Of a stretch of 64,000 nucleotides of DNA, positions 1 through 10,135 are shown piece by piece. The notes beneath the pieces are model-generated. The model saw only the letters and a program-made list of their open reading frames with translations, was not told where the DNA came from and did not search any database. The stretch covers positions 1,775,001-1,839,000 of the forward strand of contig OZ038471.1 of the NCBI GenBank assembly GCA_964036295.1. Direction: 5' to 3'. Position 1 is the stretch's first letter, and each line of letters begins with the position of its first letter. The position numbers were made by a program, and so were the translations under genes. The DNA comes from Plumapathes pennacea (lineage: Eukaryota; Cnidaria; Anthozoa; Antipatharia; Myriopathidae).

Positions 1-609
1 ACAAGGAAAGCTGAAAGTGTTCAGGAAACTGCTCAAAGTTTTCCTTCAGCGTTCGCCTATTCCACCTCGCAACGGTTCGACCCAACAGACGTGCAGTCAA
101 GTCATTTAGTCGCTGCATCGAAGATGGTCGTTCACCACACAACCTCCAACAAAGGACGACAAACAGCTACTAAACAACCTGACAGTCGTCAGGAAACCAG
201 TGATCAAAATTTTCCTGCAGCGTTCGCCTATTATACCTTGCAACGATTCGACCCAATAAATGTGCAGTCAAGTCATTCAGCCACTGCATCAAAGTTCGTT
301 CACCACACAACCACCGTTCCTCTGCAATCAACCACTCCACTACTTAATGTGAGGTCTAGTAGTGGGAAATCCACAACAATTAGAAAAGATGTCAGTGCTC
401 AAGAAACTCCTCAACCACAGCCTATGATGACGTCACGTCTTGCATCAGTCGTGCAAACCCGCACCCAGCTGTCTGACGTCATCATCATGCAAAGTGTATC
501 ACGTGACCAAAGCAGTGATCCCAGGAAGAGTAGGACTGTTGAAAAGAGTGGCATTTCGTCCAGCAAGCACGTATGGAAAAGCGTAACACCAACACGTTCG
601 GCAGATAAA
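1..609 (+). repeat. 56-residue tandem repeat in the receptor stalk
   Basis: The first exon is open from base 1 to a GTGAGT donor at 610. Its product is rich in Ser, Thr, Gln and His. A motif of the form QETxQxFPxAFAY...QRFDP...VQSSH...ASK...HHTT occurs twice, 168 bp apart, starting near bases 22 and 190. This looks like a mucin-like, glycosylated spacer in front of the GAIN region. More copies may exist upstream of the window. Confidence 0.7.
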
Positions 610-3600
610 GTGAGTCAACGATCAGCAACCCTTACCAAGTGATGATTGACGTTAATTGTACACTTATAAAGAATATATAACAATCTAGGTTGTAAGAAAA
701 GTTCGGTTACAACCGAATTTCATTCGTTTATTACAAGAACAGAGAAATGCGGCTTGCCCAAGATGTTATGTTGAGCAGGAAACTAAGAGAACTTACAGAA
801 ACGCTCAGAAATAATACACAAGATTGCTTGTACCAGAAGTACTAAAATGCCACGGAATTGATATATCTAAGAGATAAAGTGGTCATTATTAGTGACCACA
901 AGAAAAATAATTAAAAGATTTTAGATGATTGGTCAACTTTTTATGTTTGCGGCTCTCTCCTTAACTATACGCACACCACATTAACGTGTATTTTTGTTCC
1001 TGTGTGTTACAGCCGCTTGCAAATTTTCTCGAAACTCTCAAGAGTGCAGATCCTAGGAAGAAGTCCTCTCTACAGGTCAGTAGTGAACCTGGGGGCAGTC
1101 TGCACCAAAACTATGTTGAGTCATAGTATAGGAGTTTGAAAGAACACTCGAGAAGTGCACAAATACGGACTCCGCCGCCGCGTCGTGATCCTCCACATTT
1201 CTCTCGACGAGGCAGTTCTTTCAAATTTCCAATATTTCTTCAATCTATAACTCAACACACGTGCTCTATTCTTTACTCCAGTAAAAACCGTCACAACTCA
1301 TAATAACAAACCTTTCCCAGGTCTCAGAAAAAGGACGAATTCATTGCAGCTGTAACCAGCTATCATGAATATTAAAACTGCTCTAAGTTAACACAGATAT
1401 ACTTTGCTTTAAAATATCATTCTTCCGTTCCTAGCTTGTGGTGAATCTCATGGGGAATTTTACCAATAATGCTGCAGTACAGAATTGTGCATCCGCTTTG
1501 TCAGCTTCTAAAGAGATTGAACATTTCGCCCTCAAATACGCGAAGAATCATTTGAATAATACCAACATCACGGTGATGACACGTCACTCGGAAAAACTCG
1601 GTAAGTTTCCAGCAATTATAGTAAACTCAGTTATAATAGTAAACTTACCTGAGGAGCGTCTGCAAACCAAGGATATGAACACTATGACTCGTGCTAACAT
1701 CAATTATGCTTGGAGCACTGATAGAAATTAAATGAAGGCAAGGATTTGAATCACAATTCTTTATCTACTATAGTCTTGCAGATCCGCAAAGTTTCTCCAA
1801 ACCTCAAGGGAACAATCACTGTACCACAGTCGAATGACACGGAGGACCAGAAAGCTTTCATGAAACTGCCACCCGGTGTCTTCGGAAAGCAAAGTTGGTC
1901 CATTTAGTTGTCCATTTAATCTAATAAGATGCCTATTACTGTCTTGAGTTCCAGGTTTTCATTAGACTATTTTAAATGTCTATACCCGGGACGTTTTCGT
2001 CAATGCATATGCTGCAATAAACACCTCTAAACAATTCTACTAAAGTATCTTGTTTTAAGAGTTCTCTTGGGTGTAAAATAGGATATAACACCTTCTTCAC
2101 TTCACAGGCGCTTATATGGTCAGCATTTTTTACAAGAACGTGAAGCGACTCTTCGATCAAGGATTGGACAATTCACACAGGTGAGATATCACCGGATTAT
2201 GTCGCTGGCTTCACAGGTGTCATACGTCTAGTAGTAGACTGTAGAATCAAGGTCGTTTCCTCGGCGCCGGTCTGATGACTCAGATGATTATCAAAACGCA
2301 TTCTTTTAGCCTCGGTTCGAACGTCATTGCGGTGGCTGTGGACGACAGTGCCAAACTTCAGAAGAAAGTGACGCTAGTGTTTAAGGATCTTGAGGTAAGA
2401 ACATGCTTTAGTTCGTGTTACAATTTAATTATCAGCACTAAATTCCCTTTCGCAAGGATTTTTTCTCTGCATTTCATCTGATATACGATTTTGCCATACC
2501 TTTGATGGAACTCAAAGAAAAAAACTGCTTTAGCTACAAATAGAACATCATATACAGTCAACTCTCTCTAAGCGGACACTTCTCTAAAGCGGACACCTCT
2601 CTAAGGCGGACAGCATTCAGATTTGGTCCTTACCGATTTTCACTTGTTTCTCTGTAACTGAACTCTCTCTATAACAGACACACCTCTCTAAGGCGGACAC
2701 TAAATCTGGTCCCAAGGGTGTCCGCCTTAGAGAGATTTCACTGTATTTCCTTTGACTAAGTGCCTTGGTCAGTTCGTACTGAGAGAAAACTCGCTCACTG
2801 ATGCCGGATCTCTTCCCACTTCGGTCCATTTTACACCCGTCCTGCAGGCACGTTTCTTTCCTGTATGCACCCCATTTGATAACATGGCTACACATCATGC
2901 ATGGTATTGAGCAGAGCAGAGCAGAGCTAATGAAATTGCGTTTTTACTCGCGCAGAACAAGAAGAAGATCCCGACCTGTGTGTTCTGGAGGCCCCGTGAA
3001 GGGTAAGACTTTTCAAGGGGAGCGCTGCTGTTGACAGTTTGATGCAGGAAATAGTTGCTATGAAGAATATCTACATAAAAGGACAAAACTAAAGGGTGTT
3101 TTTTTCTTAAATATACATTTTACGTGAACATCAAATCTGTATAATGTGAGCTGGCTGGTTAAGTAATCTTTTTTTTATAACTTTGGACATGTGGGGAAAG
3201 TCTTTTGTGATCTTTAATCTCGTCCTATCATGATCTTTATTCAAACATGTAGAGCGAACTTAGCCCACATTATATGTGTTGCCATGTTTTTGTTTTGTGT
3301 TTGTTCAACATGTAGGGGAGACATTGGAGGTGACTGGGTAGACGACGGATGTTCCTTGTCACCCAATCTAAGCGGTGGACGGCACGTGGAGTGTTCGTGT
3401 GATCACATGACACATTTCGCAGTGTTAATGCAACAAGACGACGAATCTGAGGTAACGATAAATCATTCCAGTCAGTCCAGACATGTTGATCCGTTGCCAT
3501 TCCTGTCATTCCGTATTCTGCGTGTTTCGTTTTTCTGTTCTTTCAAAGTTCTAGCTCCAAGAAGCGACTTTAAAATCAGTTTTATCCTTCAGTTTTTAGG

Positions 3601-6600
3601 GGTAGATTTTTCTTTCGATTTTAATCCTGAAAACGAGAACTAAGACTTCGCCCACGACTCGACACAGGTTTGAGTTTATCTTTGAACAAAACCTTGGACT
3701 TTGCGTGCCACCAAAAAGTCGGGAGGAACAATTTCTTTTACCTATACTGGTTAGTATAAGCGAAAAAGCAGTCGGTTTTATGATCAAAGGAAAGGTCGCT
3801 TAAACTAACCTATACTGGTTAGTTTAAGCGACCTTGAACAAATGGGACCATCGGTGTAGTCATACATACAGTATGGGAAAACTTGACGATTGATGGCCTG
3901 CTTATTTAAACTTTACCAGATGACTGGGACAACTTTATGGCTTGAGAGTGAAAGAGAATTGTTGTCTTTTCTCTCTTTTCCCAGTCACTTATTAAATCAA
4001 TTTAGTTCACTAATATCCCAGTAGCTTGTAAAATCCGAATATGTGTTAGACGTGGCCAAAGGAAAGGTTTTGTTTTCTCTTAGCCTTTACCTGAAATCCA
4101 TGATCGCGTATTGACTGGCTTTACTTACGGAGGTATTGGAGTGTCCACACTCGGAAACGCCTGGTCAATCGTCACAATTTCTTTCTTCCTGTGAGTCTAC
4201 TGCAAAAAGAAGACAACAACAAACAAACAAACAAACAAACAAACACAGATTAAAAATTGTATGGATAACACAAGTCAATCAACACTGGGTCTGCATTTAT
4301 GATGGAGAGCTCCTAAATCCAGAGTTACAGTAGAACCACGCTATTTCGAACTCTAAAGGGAAGCGAGAAATAGTTCGAAACAGCGGGGAATCGAGATAGT
4401 GGGGTTCTACCAAGGGAAATTTCTACCAAGTTTATTTCCAAAAGAATTCGGTTTCTGTTCGGGATAGCGGGGATTTCGAGATAACCGAGTTTGAGATAGC
4501 GGGGTTGTACTGTATGTCACCAACATAATACAACAACAGATGTCACTTTATCGGTCGTCAAGGGGAAGTCACGAGAAGTTTGATAATGCTACATTCTAGA
4601 CTGCTTTTTCGTTTCTTTCCGCGAGGACTGAAGATTGAAGTGTTTTGTTCTTTTTACTTTTCAGTGGCCTTACAAAAACGAAGGCACAAATACGCCTTGG
4701 TCTGGTGTTCAGTCTTTTCTTCGGTCAGAGTTTTTTCATAATGGGAATCGACGCCACACGTTACGAGGTGAGCTAGCTGTTCTGAAAGACTTGATAAATT
4801 CTGTCTTCTGGTGGTGAGGTTTTCAGTCTATCGCCTTTTTCTGTAACAAAATATTGGCGGAGTAGTTACAGGCATTACAGCCATTTTTAGCCTTGTCTGT
4901 TACGCATTTAGTGATTTTCTGTTCACCCAGCCTGTTGGAGTTCTACAATCCTGGTCAAAAATGTTGGGACACTTGGACTAAGTCCATTAATTTTGAGTTT
5001 TTTGCACCACCCCTCCCCCACTTCAATGTTAAATTGCACATCATCCAGCCTGAACCAACATTGATCGGGGGGAGGGGAGAGTGGGTGCCTTTGTTTGTCA
5101 TTTCAGATTAGTCCTCCTTTGAGTTTAGTTGTCATTATATTTCAGATGGTCTGCTTTTCGTTTGCTGTTGTAATTGAGTACTTCTTGTTGGCCGCCTTTA
5201 CCTGGATGTTCCTTGAAGGAGTTCAGGTGTATCAGCGTGTTACCAGCGTTTTCAAGAAAAAACCCAACATGCTGCTTTATCACGCTTTTGCCTGGGGTAA
5301 GATCACAAAACTTGAGGGGGGTGGGGAGGGGAACAACAACAATAGAACTTTCCAGGAGGGGGAGGGAAGGTCGTTGAGAGAACTGCGCAAAATTTCAAAA
5401 AAAACCATTTGCGGAAGCAGAACTAGACCGTTTCATACTGCCACACGCTGATGAAGAGTGATCAAGTTCAATTTTCTCCTTCAGTTTCGGCACCACAGAT
5501 GTATCATACAGTAGGGAGAACTTGGCTTTTGATACCTTGCTCCGATGATAGCTGATCAAACTATCAACTCTTACTACATCACTCATACAATTTCCTCTTA
5601 AAGGTTGGGAGAATCTGTACTTTGAGCTTGGGAGTGTAAGGGTTATTTACTGCTGAAGCTTCCCTCTTAATTTCTGAATGAGCCGCTATCCAGTTATGAA
5701 ACTACATATAGTAGGCAAGATTAAGTTATGGAATGTTCGTAAACAGATTGAACACAGTCTGTTGCTCTTGCTTCATGCTTTGAATCGCTTTCCTTGATCC
5801 ACAAGGTGTACCCCTTTGCCTGACCGCTGTACCAGTGGTCATCGCTGTGACTGCCGATGGTGGTATCCACGCGTATGTGAACGACAAAATGTAAGTTGAG
5901 TCAACCCAGTCGAAGTTTCTCGGTCAGTTTACTGACCTACAGTACCATTTTCTGGAGCCTATAGACAACAACTTATTCAGTGATCTGTGTATTTTTGGTG
6001 TTACCGGCTTTATGTGTTGAACTCAAGAATACTATACTCCCAATTACCTTTGCATGTCGCTTGATCCGAGCTCAAGTCTGTTCCATCCGTTTGTTCATTC
6101 TACTTGTATGTCTGCATGTCTCTGCTACTTCTATTCAGTGTTGTTCATCTGACTTTTCTTGTGCCAACATTCCTGTCGGTTTTTCTTATTCACCGACGGA
6201 CTGGTACATCATTTTGCTTCGTTTCGAACTTCCACATCGTTGTCCAGTCACCATGCCCTTCTTCCCATTTTTACCATACTTCTATTTGAGTACCTTGCAG
6301 GGTTTCTAATCGATGTCTTAAATGTCTTTATGTCCAAACAGCTGCTGGGTTCGACCTGGGAGTGTCGCTTACTGGACTTTCATTGGGTTCGTCTCCCTCA
6401 TCACCCTGGTAACGTATTATGATATTTACTCTCTCTATATTTTCGTTCTTTGTTTTTTTTTTTTTGCATTACAGGCCAGTAAAACGAGGGCACACTGCGG
6501 CGGCAATCGATGTTTCCAGGGTTGCAAAACGTGCGGCAGCATTGTTGCGCTAAGTGCGGACACTAAAATGTTTCTGAAGTTTTTCAAAAACATCTTTTGT

Positions 6601-8946
6601 GTCTAGGACAAAAGTCTGTGTCCACAACAGATATTTAGGCCTCTAGGCCTTCTAAATTTCTAATTAAGCAGAATATTATATTCGCAGATGAATTGCTGCG
6701 TCTTTGGCCGAGCACTGCGGGTATTAATCCGAAGAAAGCGAACCAACAACAACACCTCCCCTGCCCTTGACAACTTGAAGTAAGTAACAAAGCACTACAT
6801 CCGTAAAAATAATAGGGCACGTTATACAGTCCATCGCATCATTTTTGAAGAATGTTACAGTTCCTATAAAATCTGTACGAGGTCCTGTCATGAAATAGCA
6901 ACTATTTAATTGTGGCAGCGGTGAAGGAGTCGAGGACAACTGCAGTGAGGCTGCATGTTGCAGTTTGTTTGTTTATTCCTCTGGTAAAAGTACAAACAGT
7001 TCTAAAAGAACCTGATTTTGACAGCTTCTCTGTGGAGTCAACCTATTACTATTGTACGCCAGAAGAAGGAATTTCGCTCGCGGAAAAGAATGTCCCTTCC
7101 TAATCTTTAATTCCTTCAGAGTTGCTGGGATTTAGTTTGCATCAAACTAACTTTAAGTTGTTGGTTGACTTTTAGGAAGACTGCTCGCACTTGTCTTGTC
7201 CTCTTTCCCTTGCTGGGTCTGACCTGGATCATCGGCTTTGTGACTTTGCCCTTGGACCACGTTGTACCTAAATACCTCTTCGTGATTCTCAACTCCGTGC
7301 AGGTGAGTTAGAGAGTTCCGAATTTCGAATGACGCTCTTGCATTTAATCTCGATGCGGTTTTTCAATGCACGATTAGGATATGACAATTCTGGTCGTCAT
7401 TTTTAGGGTTGCCCTACTGTGAAATATCGTCAACAACGACTTACTTATACGTTTTCAGCTGGAACATGCTTCTTAATCCATCCTCGAACAAAACCCTGCA
7501 GCTTATTGCCAGAGTGGTCGAGAGAAAGAATTTTGTTAATCCTGGATTAGCTTAATCGGCTTTCGAACAACCGGACCCAGCGGTAAAGTGAACGAATTCC
7601 GAATACAATGCCTTAAACAGTTTTGGTCATTTGAAACTTGTTAGGTTGATAAAAGTTTGGTGTCGTGCAGAATGTAGATCCTGGTTGAAAGAAGTAAGTA
7701 TTTCTTTTTGTTCTTCCAGGGAATGCTCATTTACGTGTTCAACACTTGGAAATGGGACGAGGTCAGCATTTTATGTGGCAATTTTCAGTTGCAACTCAGG
7801 CACTTTGTTATAGTTTGTAAAAAATATGAAGTATAAAGTAGTAATAATAAAACTACGTAAAATAGAGTAGATTAAGTTCTCCGTTGGACAGCACTCACGG
7901 CAGAGTTATCATAGCTTAATTAGACATGCATGCATGGTAAATATATATTAAATAAATACAAATTAAAACAAGCAAACAAATATGTCAACAAACAGCAGAA
8001 ACACAAAAACCAGCATGAATGTAGAAGAGAAAGCAAGTTATATACATTAATTATTACTCATTATGTACAATACTCATTATGTACAAACTAAATCGAAAGT
8101 CCCACATTTTGATATGTAAGTGATTTCAATCTTACATTCCTTTGAAAGATAAATGAGTACCTGATGAGGGAAAGGAGGCTGCAGGAGCAGATCCAGCACA
8201 AAAGAAACGAGATCAGCAACAGGAGGAAAGCTGCCGCCAATGAAGTACCCGAAAGACTTGAATTTAATTTGTCGCTAGAAGATTTCGTCGACGAAGACAA
8301 CGACAGCTCTGACACTGGAAGCGAGACTGGGCTGCCAAGAAGTCATGTAGTGGACATAAAGATCTGCATCCCATATCCCAGAGAAAATGTTAAAGTAATG
8401 GAAGACCCCGCGAAAGAAAGTGAAGAAGACGTGGGAGCCAGTGCCGCGGCCAGCAAAATCTTCACCATCGAGAACGCCGCCAAGCCAGCAAACCGCGACG
8501 AAGAAATTGAGCTGAGTATCCCGAAAAGCCACATGATCAACGTTTGTGATGACGTTGAGGAGATCACCCTGACGTCATCTGGCGTTACTCCTAAAGAGGT
8601 CCGTGCCCAAGCCCCTGCTGACGAGCTCCGCGTCCCAAAAGCCAAGAAGAGGGCTTCAAAGAAGAGACGCGAAGCTGCCGCCCCTATAGACAACGAACCC
8701 GCGAAGAAAATCGCAGCAGACGCAGTGATCAGTGCCGCGGCCAACAAAACCTTCACCACCGACACCGCTGTTGTGCCACAGAACCAGGACGATAAGATCG
8801 AGCTGAAAACCCTGAAAAGCTACACTATCGAAGTTGATGATGACGTTGAGGAGATCACCCTGACGTCACCTGGTGTTGCTCCTAAAGAGGTCCGTGCCCA
8901 AGCCCCCGCTGACGAGCTCCGCGTCCCAAAAGCCAAGAAGAGCTAA
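1..8946 (+). CDS. Adhesion G-protein-coupled receptor, 3' part (5' end outside window)
   Basis: Plasma-membrane receptor of the adhesion GPCR (family B2) type. Exons read by frame, phase and GT/AG sites: 1-609, 1013-1075, 1435-1600, 1774 to about 1903, about 2252-2394, 2956-3001/2, 3316-3451, 4084-4190, 4665-4767, 5146-5296, 5806-5890, 6342-6408, 6688-6779, 7177-7302, 7720-7761 and 8149 (or 8158)-8946. Order: Ser/Thr-rich stalk, GAIN-like region, GPS motif with CVFW, DGC and CSCDHMTHFAVLM, then seven membrane segments. TM3 holds FTWMFLEGVQVY and TM6 GLTWIIGFV, both typical of the family. The last exon encodes a long cytoplasmic tail. The ligand-binding N-terminus lies before base 1, so the subfamily cannot be named. 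The exon near 1774-1903 and the start of the next one are the least certain joins. The family call is firm. Confidence 0.88.
2555..2743. mobile_element. TA-flanked MITE, CAGTCAACTCTC type
   Basis: A 189-bp element begins CAGTCAACTCTCTCTAAG and ends with TTAGAGAGATTTCACTG, flanked by TA on both sides. Inside are several copies of the phrase CTCTCTAAGGCGGACAC. A TA duplication with CAGT...ACTG termini is typical of pogo/Tigger-like elements. It lies in a receptor intron. Relatives occur at 22636-22993, 33365-33707 and 41028-41180. Confidence 0.7.
2956..3451 (+). other. GPS autoproteolysis motif of the adhesion GPCR
   Basis: Two exons (2956-3001/2 and 3316-3451) join to give CVFW, then GDWVDDGCSL and VECSCDHMTHFAVLM. 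The spacing of the Cys and Trp residues matches the GPCR proteolysis site. In the family, cleavage falls after the residue following His and before Thr/Ser, and that position is usually Leu. Here it is Met, so the scissile pair would be Met-Thr. Cleavage is inferred, not shown. Confidence 0.85.
3792..3835. repeat. Perfect 19-bp stem hairpin in receptor intron
   Basis: AAGGTCGCTTAAACTAACC is followed by a six-base loop (TATACT) and its exact reverse complement. A degraded copy of the loop-side arm (ACCTATACTGGTTAGTATAAGCG) sits about 60 bp upstream. No flanking duplication was recognised. Confidence 0.8.
4328..4512. mobile_element. TA-flanked MITE, CAGTAGAACC type
   Basis: This 185-bp element starts CAGTAGAACCACGCTATTTC and ends GGGGTTGTACTG, with TA on each side. 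The interior repeats phrases such as TTCGAGATAGCGGGG. A second copy of almost the same length is at 28025-28208. Terminal bases and target suggest a pogo/Tigger-like non-autonomous element. Confidence 0.75.
5455..5640. repeat. Dispersed ~190-bp repeat, copy 1
   Basis: A stretch starting near GAGTGATCAAGTTCAATTTT and containing CTCCTTCAG, ATCATACAGTAGGGAGAAC, TTTTGATACCTTGCTC and GGTTGGGAGAATCTG recurs at 22770-22950, 29935-30137 (reversed), 45243-45433 and partly at 51990-52075. The best copies begin with CCCTTTCACTCCCAA. It is a high-copy family of unknown class inside an intron of the receptor gene. Confidence 0.8.
8443..8940 (+). repeat. 288-bp (96-codon) tandem duplication in receptor tail
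   Basis: Two units, about 8443-8652 and 8731-8940, lie 288 bp apart and in frame. The C-terminal halves (DDVEEITLTS, PKEVRAQAPADELRVPKAKK) are nearly identical even at the DNA level, while the N-terminal halves have diverged. This fits a duplication followed by partial homogenisation. Each unit mixes an acidic stretch with a basic KAKK end; the linker adds a lysine/arginine cluster (KKRASKKRR). Confidence 0.9.
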
Positions 8947-9311
8947 ACCGGCCAAGAAAACGTAAGGGTGGTGAATTCCGCGTGGCTTTTTCTTTATCAT
9001 ATTAATATTTAAAGTAAACATTCTTTGTTGCATGCTTATTAACGAGGGTTTCTCCAGGATTGATTGGTGTAAAGAACACTAAGAAAACGTCTCATATGAA
9101 AGTTGATTCTTGGCGTAAATTTTATGCACTAAAAAGAAATTAACTTGCTGTTGGGTTGTATTGGTGTTTCATTACTCCATTTCACTTCTCTTGAACGAGA
9201 ATTCGACCCTGACATAGTTTATATATATGTAGTGCCAAAACAGGCAAGGAACGAAGCTTTGACTCTGTAGAGGTAAACAGAGTTGTTTCAGAGTCTTCTA
9301 GAAGAAACTTA
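8947..9311. other. Receptor 3' flank, no gene seen
   Basis: AT-rich DNA following the receptor stop codon. It presumably holds the 3' UTR, but no clear AATAAA signal was found close to the stop. Confidence 0.4.
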
Positions 9312-9698
9312 GGCCCGGTTCAGACGCCGCTCCTGACATGCGCCGAACCTAATGCTTGAATTAAGTACGGCAGAAGAGCGGCGTCTGAATCAAGTAGGTT
9401 CGGCATATTTGAATTAGGTACGGCAGCGGTATTAGGTTCGACTGACGCTGTCGCATAATCCGACCTAGGAGCGACGTTGATTCAGACGCCGCTCTTCAGA
9501 TGTGCCGTACCTATTGCATGAATTATTTTAAATTATTTTGAATTAAAAGCATGTATCCTTAAACATAAGCACTATTGTGTATTTGGTGCGGCAGGAAAAG
9601 TTCGCCGTTTGAATCAACAGTCGCTCCTATGTCGAACCAGGGTCAAATCTATTACTATTAGGTTCGGCGCATGTCAGGAGCGGCGTCTGAACCGGGCC
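9312..9698. mobile_element. Harbinger-like MITE with 3-bp TTA duplication
   Basis: The ends GGCCCGGTTCAGACGCCGCT and its reverse complement are flanked by TTA on both sides. The inverted repeats run for about 40 bp. A 3-bp TTA/TAA duplication with GGCC-type termini is characteristic of PIF/Harbinger elements. There is no transposase ORF, so it is non-autonomous. The interior repeats the arms again, with several GGTTCGGC and GCGGCGTCTGAATC phrases. Confidence 0.8.
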
Positions 9699-10015
9699 TT
9701 AAGCTTTGCCTGATAGCTGCTTTACTTGTTCTGTCGGCAGCTGCGTTTCATGTTAGTGCCCAAATGGTTTAAACACAGCATCTTCATAACTTACGCTGAA
9801 TATACCTAAACAAACGTGCCGTTTTGAAACTAAGTTTCTCTTGAATGATTGTACAAACTTTAGAATGTAGCTTTTTTGAATGAAAATAGAGCGCTTTTCT
9901 TTTCGGGTGACTGTCGAACCAAAACAAAAGCAATCACAGAGCCAATCAATGAGGCCAGCAAAAACACGTCCGACCATCTAGAAGTATGAGCAAAACTAAA
10001 ACCAAAGCCAAGTAA

Positions 10016-10135
10016 GGCCCGTTTGAAACGTCGCGCCACTGCCGTGCCAAACTCAATGCAAATCAGCAAAATCCATTGTTTGAGCTAATTTGCATTGAGT
10101 TCGGCACGACAGTAGCGCGACGTTTGAAACGGGCC
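10016..10135. mobile_element. Short Harbinger-like MITE, TAA duplication
   Basis: This 120-bp near-palindrome starts GGCCCGTTTGAAACGTCGCG and ends with its imperfect reverse complement. TAA flanks both ends. The arms carry GCAAATCAGC-like and ACTCAATGCAAAT phrases and resemble the architecture of the 9312 and 55235 elements. Confidence 0.8.

Noticed and set aside
6322..6606. 94-aa ORF reading through the TM5 exon of the receptor
   Set aside because: A splice from 6408 to 6688 gives ITL-MNCCVFGRALRVL and then the TM6 exon in phase, which fits the receptor family better than read-through into the TTTT-rich intron.
6912..7103. 63-aa plus-strand ORF between the TM5 and TM6 exons
   Set aside because: The 6779 donor joins the 7177 acceptor in phase and gives a normal third loop; no room or need for this ORF.
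8343..8765. 140-aa minus-strand ORF
   Set aside because: Antisense shadow of the receptor tail exon.
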